A stretch of 23,326 nt of DNA from Flavobacterium psychrophilum (GTDB lineage: Bacteria; Bacteroidota; Bacteroidia; Flavobacteriales; Flavobacteriaceae): NCBI GenBank assembly GCA_022730285.1, contig DZCQ01000005.1, positions 1-23,326 of the forward strand, read 5' to 3'. This document shows positions 23,036 to 23,326 of the stretch, one piece after another (the first letter of the stretch is position 1; each line of letters starts with the position of its first letter). The notes under the pieces are model-generated. The model was not told where the DNA came from and ran no database searches. It saw only the letters and a list, made by a program, of their open reading frames with translations. A program made the position numbers and the translations under genes.

Positions 23036-23080
23036 CTCTTTTTATTTCTAAAACTTAACTATTTTTTTACATTGTTTTTT

Positions 23081-23110
23081 TTGTATTACACACAATACCT
23101 TGTATCTTTG
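23081..23110 (+). promoter_or_regulatory. Bacteroidota promoter for the last gene
   Basis: TTG (23081-23083), a 19-base spacer and TATCTTTG (23103-23110) match the consensus in both boxes. The start would be near 23117, with a leader of almost 30 bases. The presence of a full promoter suggests the last gene is expressed separately from the mini-protein gene. Confidence 0.68.
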
Positions 23111-23144
23111 TTGAGTTAAATCAAATTTTAATTAAAAAAACAAA

Positions 23145-23326
23145 ATGAAAAAAAATTACACTCTTTTGCTTTTGTTAGCAAGCATGGCATCTTTTGCGCA
23201 ATTTACAGAGCCTTTTATGGGAACAGGAACTTTAATAACAAATGGTTGGGAACACCACAGTGGATCAATGTCGGGTGAGTTGACTATTGCGAGCGGAAGT
23301 TTAGTTTACTCTACTATTGGTACAGA
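23145..23326 (+). CDS. Partial secreted protein, N terminus only (cut by the window end)
   Basis: An open frame begins at ATG 23145 and runs 60 codons to the window edge without a stop. It starts with a typical Sec signal peptide, MKKNYTLLLLLASMASFAQ, probably cut before Q19. The mature start includes FTEPFMGTG, then NGWEHHSG and SGELTIASGSLVYSTIG. This pattern resembles the N-terminal beta-sandwich of large flavobacterial T9SS substrates (for example those with lamin-tail or nuclease modules), as I remember them, but the rest is not visible. The strong promoter at 23081-23110 and the family-like signal support a real gene. The product class is inferred and the length is unknown. Confidence 0.75.
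   Translation, partial: MKKNYTLLLLLASMASFAQFTEPFMGTGTLITNGWEHHSGSMSGELTIASGSLVYSTIGT

Noticed and set aside
1..23326. Defence island, prophage, integrative element or CRISPR array
   Set aside because: No integrase, transposase, phage, toxin-antitoxin, restriction or Cas-like gene and no regularly spaced direct repeats with unique spacers were found; the genes are core metabolic and envelope genes of normal length.

Overview
The window looks like chromosomal DNA of a low-G+C member of the Flavobacteriaceae (Bacteroidota), possibly Flavobacterium itself. The evidence is the strong A+T bias, repeated promoters of the Bacteroidota type (TAnnTTTG, with a TTG about 19-20 bases upstream in the best cases), a type IX secretion (T9SS) C-terminal sorting domain, menaquinone genes, Mqo, and gene families typical of this group. 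I see no phage, insertion sequence, CRISPR array, rRNA or tRNA. The content is mostly housekeeping, and I do not see a convincing new multi-gene system. The least explained items are intergenic structured repeats and a few uncharacterised small genes.

Layout. 1-610: an Lrp/AsnC regulator (minus) divergent from rlmN (plus). 611-6252: rlmN converges on a minus-strand set in the order recG, zinc-ribbon protein, YeeZ-like NAD(P) protein, beta-ketoacyl synthase; the synthase has no ATG start. 6464-10452: a secreted M1 aminopeptidase (plus) converges within 9 bases on a ruvX-mqo pair (minus). 10453-10737: a divergent promoter region. 10738-14482: dapD, then GT9 and GT4 glycosyltransferases (plus), the last overlapping tail to tail with a GT2 glycosyltransferase (minus); together they suggest lipopolysaccharide or other glycan assembly. 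14569-17702: a DUF2853 gene with its own promoter and terminator, then cvfB-menB-menA, joining an S1-domain RNA-binding protein to two late steps of menaquinone synthesis. 17703-19299: a structured repeat between convergent genes, then a saccharopine dehydrogenase-like gene (minus). 19300-21369: a DUF423 membrane protein and ATP-type pckA. 21370-21655: an intergenic block with a long palindrome, two smaller inverted repeats and a strong bidirectional terminator. 21656-23326: a lipoprotein (minus) divergent from a very short T9SS sorting-domain protein, followed by the beginning of another secreted protein cut by the window end.

Functional links. Mqo (malate to oxaloacetate, electrons to the quinone pool), PckA (oxaloacetate to phosphoenolpyruvate) and MenB/MenA (making that quinone) sit in one central-metabolism and respiration theme, although they are in separate transcription units. 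DapD supplies the diaminopimelate/lysine route for peptidoglycan. The three glycosyltransferases next to it are also envelope-related.

No gene-free stretch exceeds 300 bases. The two longest, 10453-10737 and 21370-21655, are described as features. Promoter calls are motif matches by eye. Protein names rest on recognised motifs and remembered family sequences, not on a database search.
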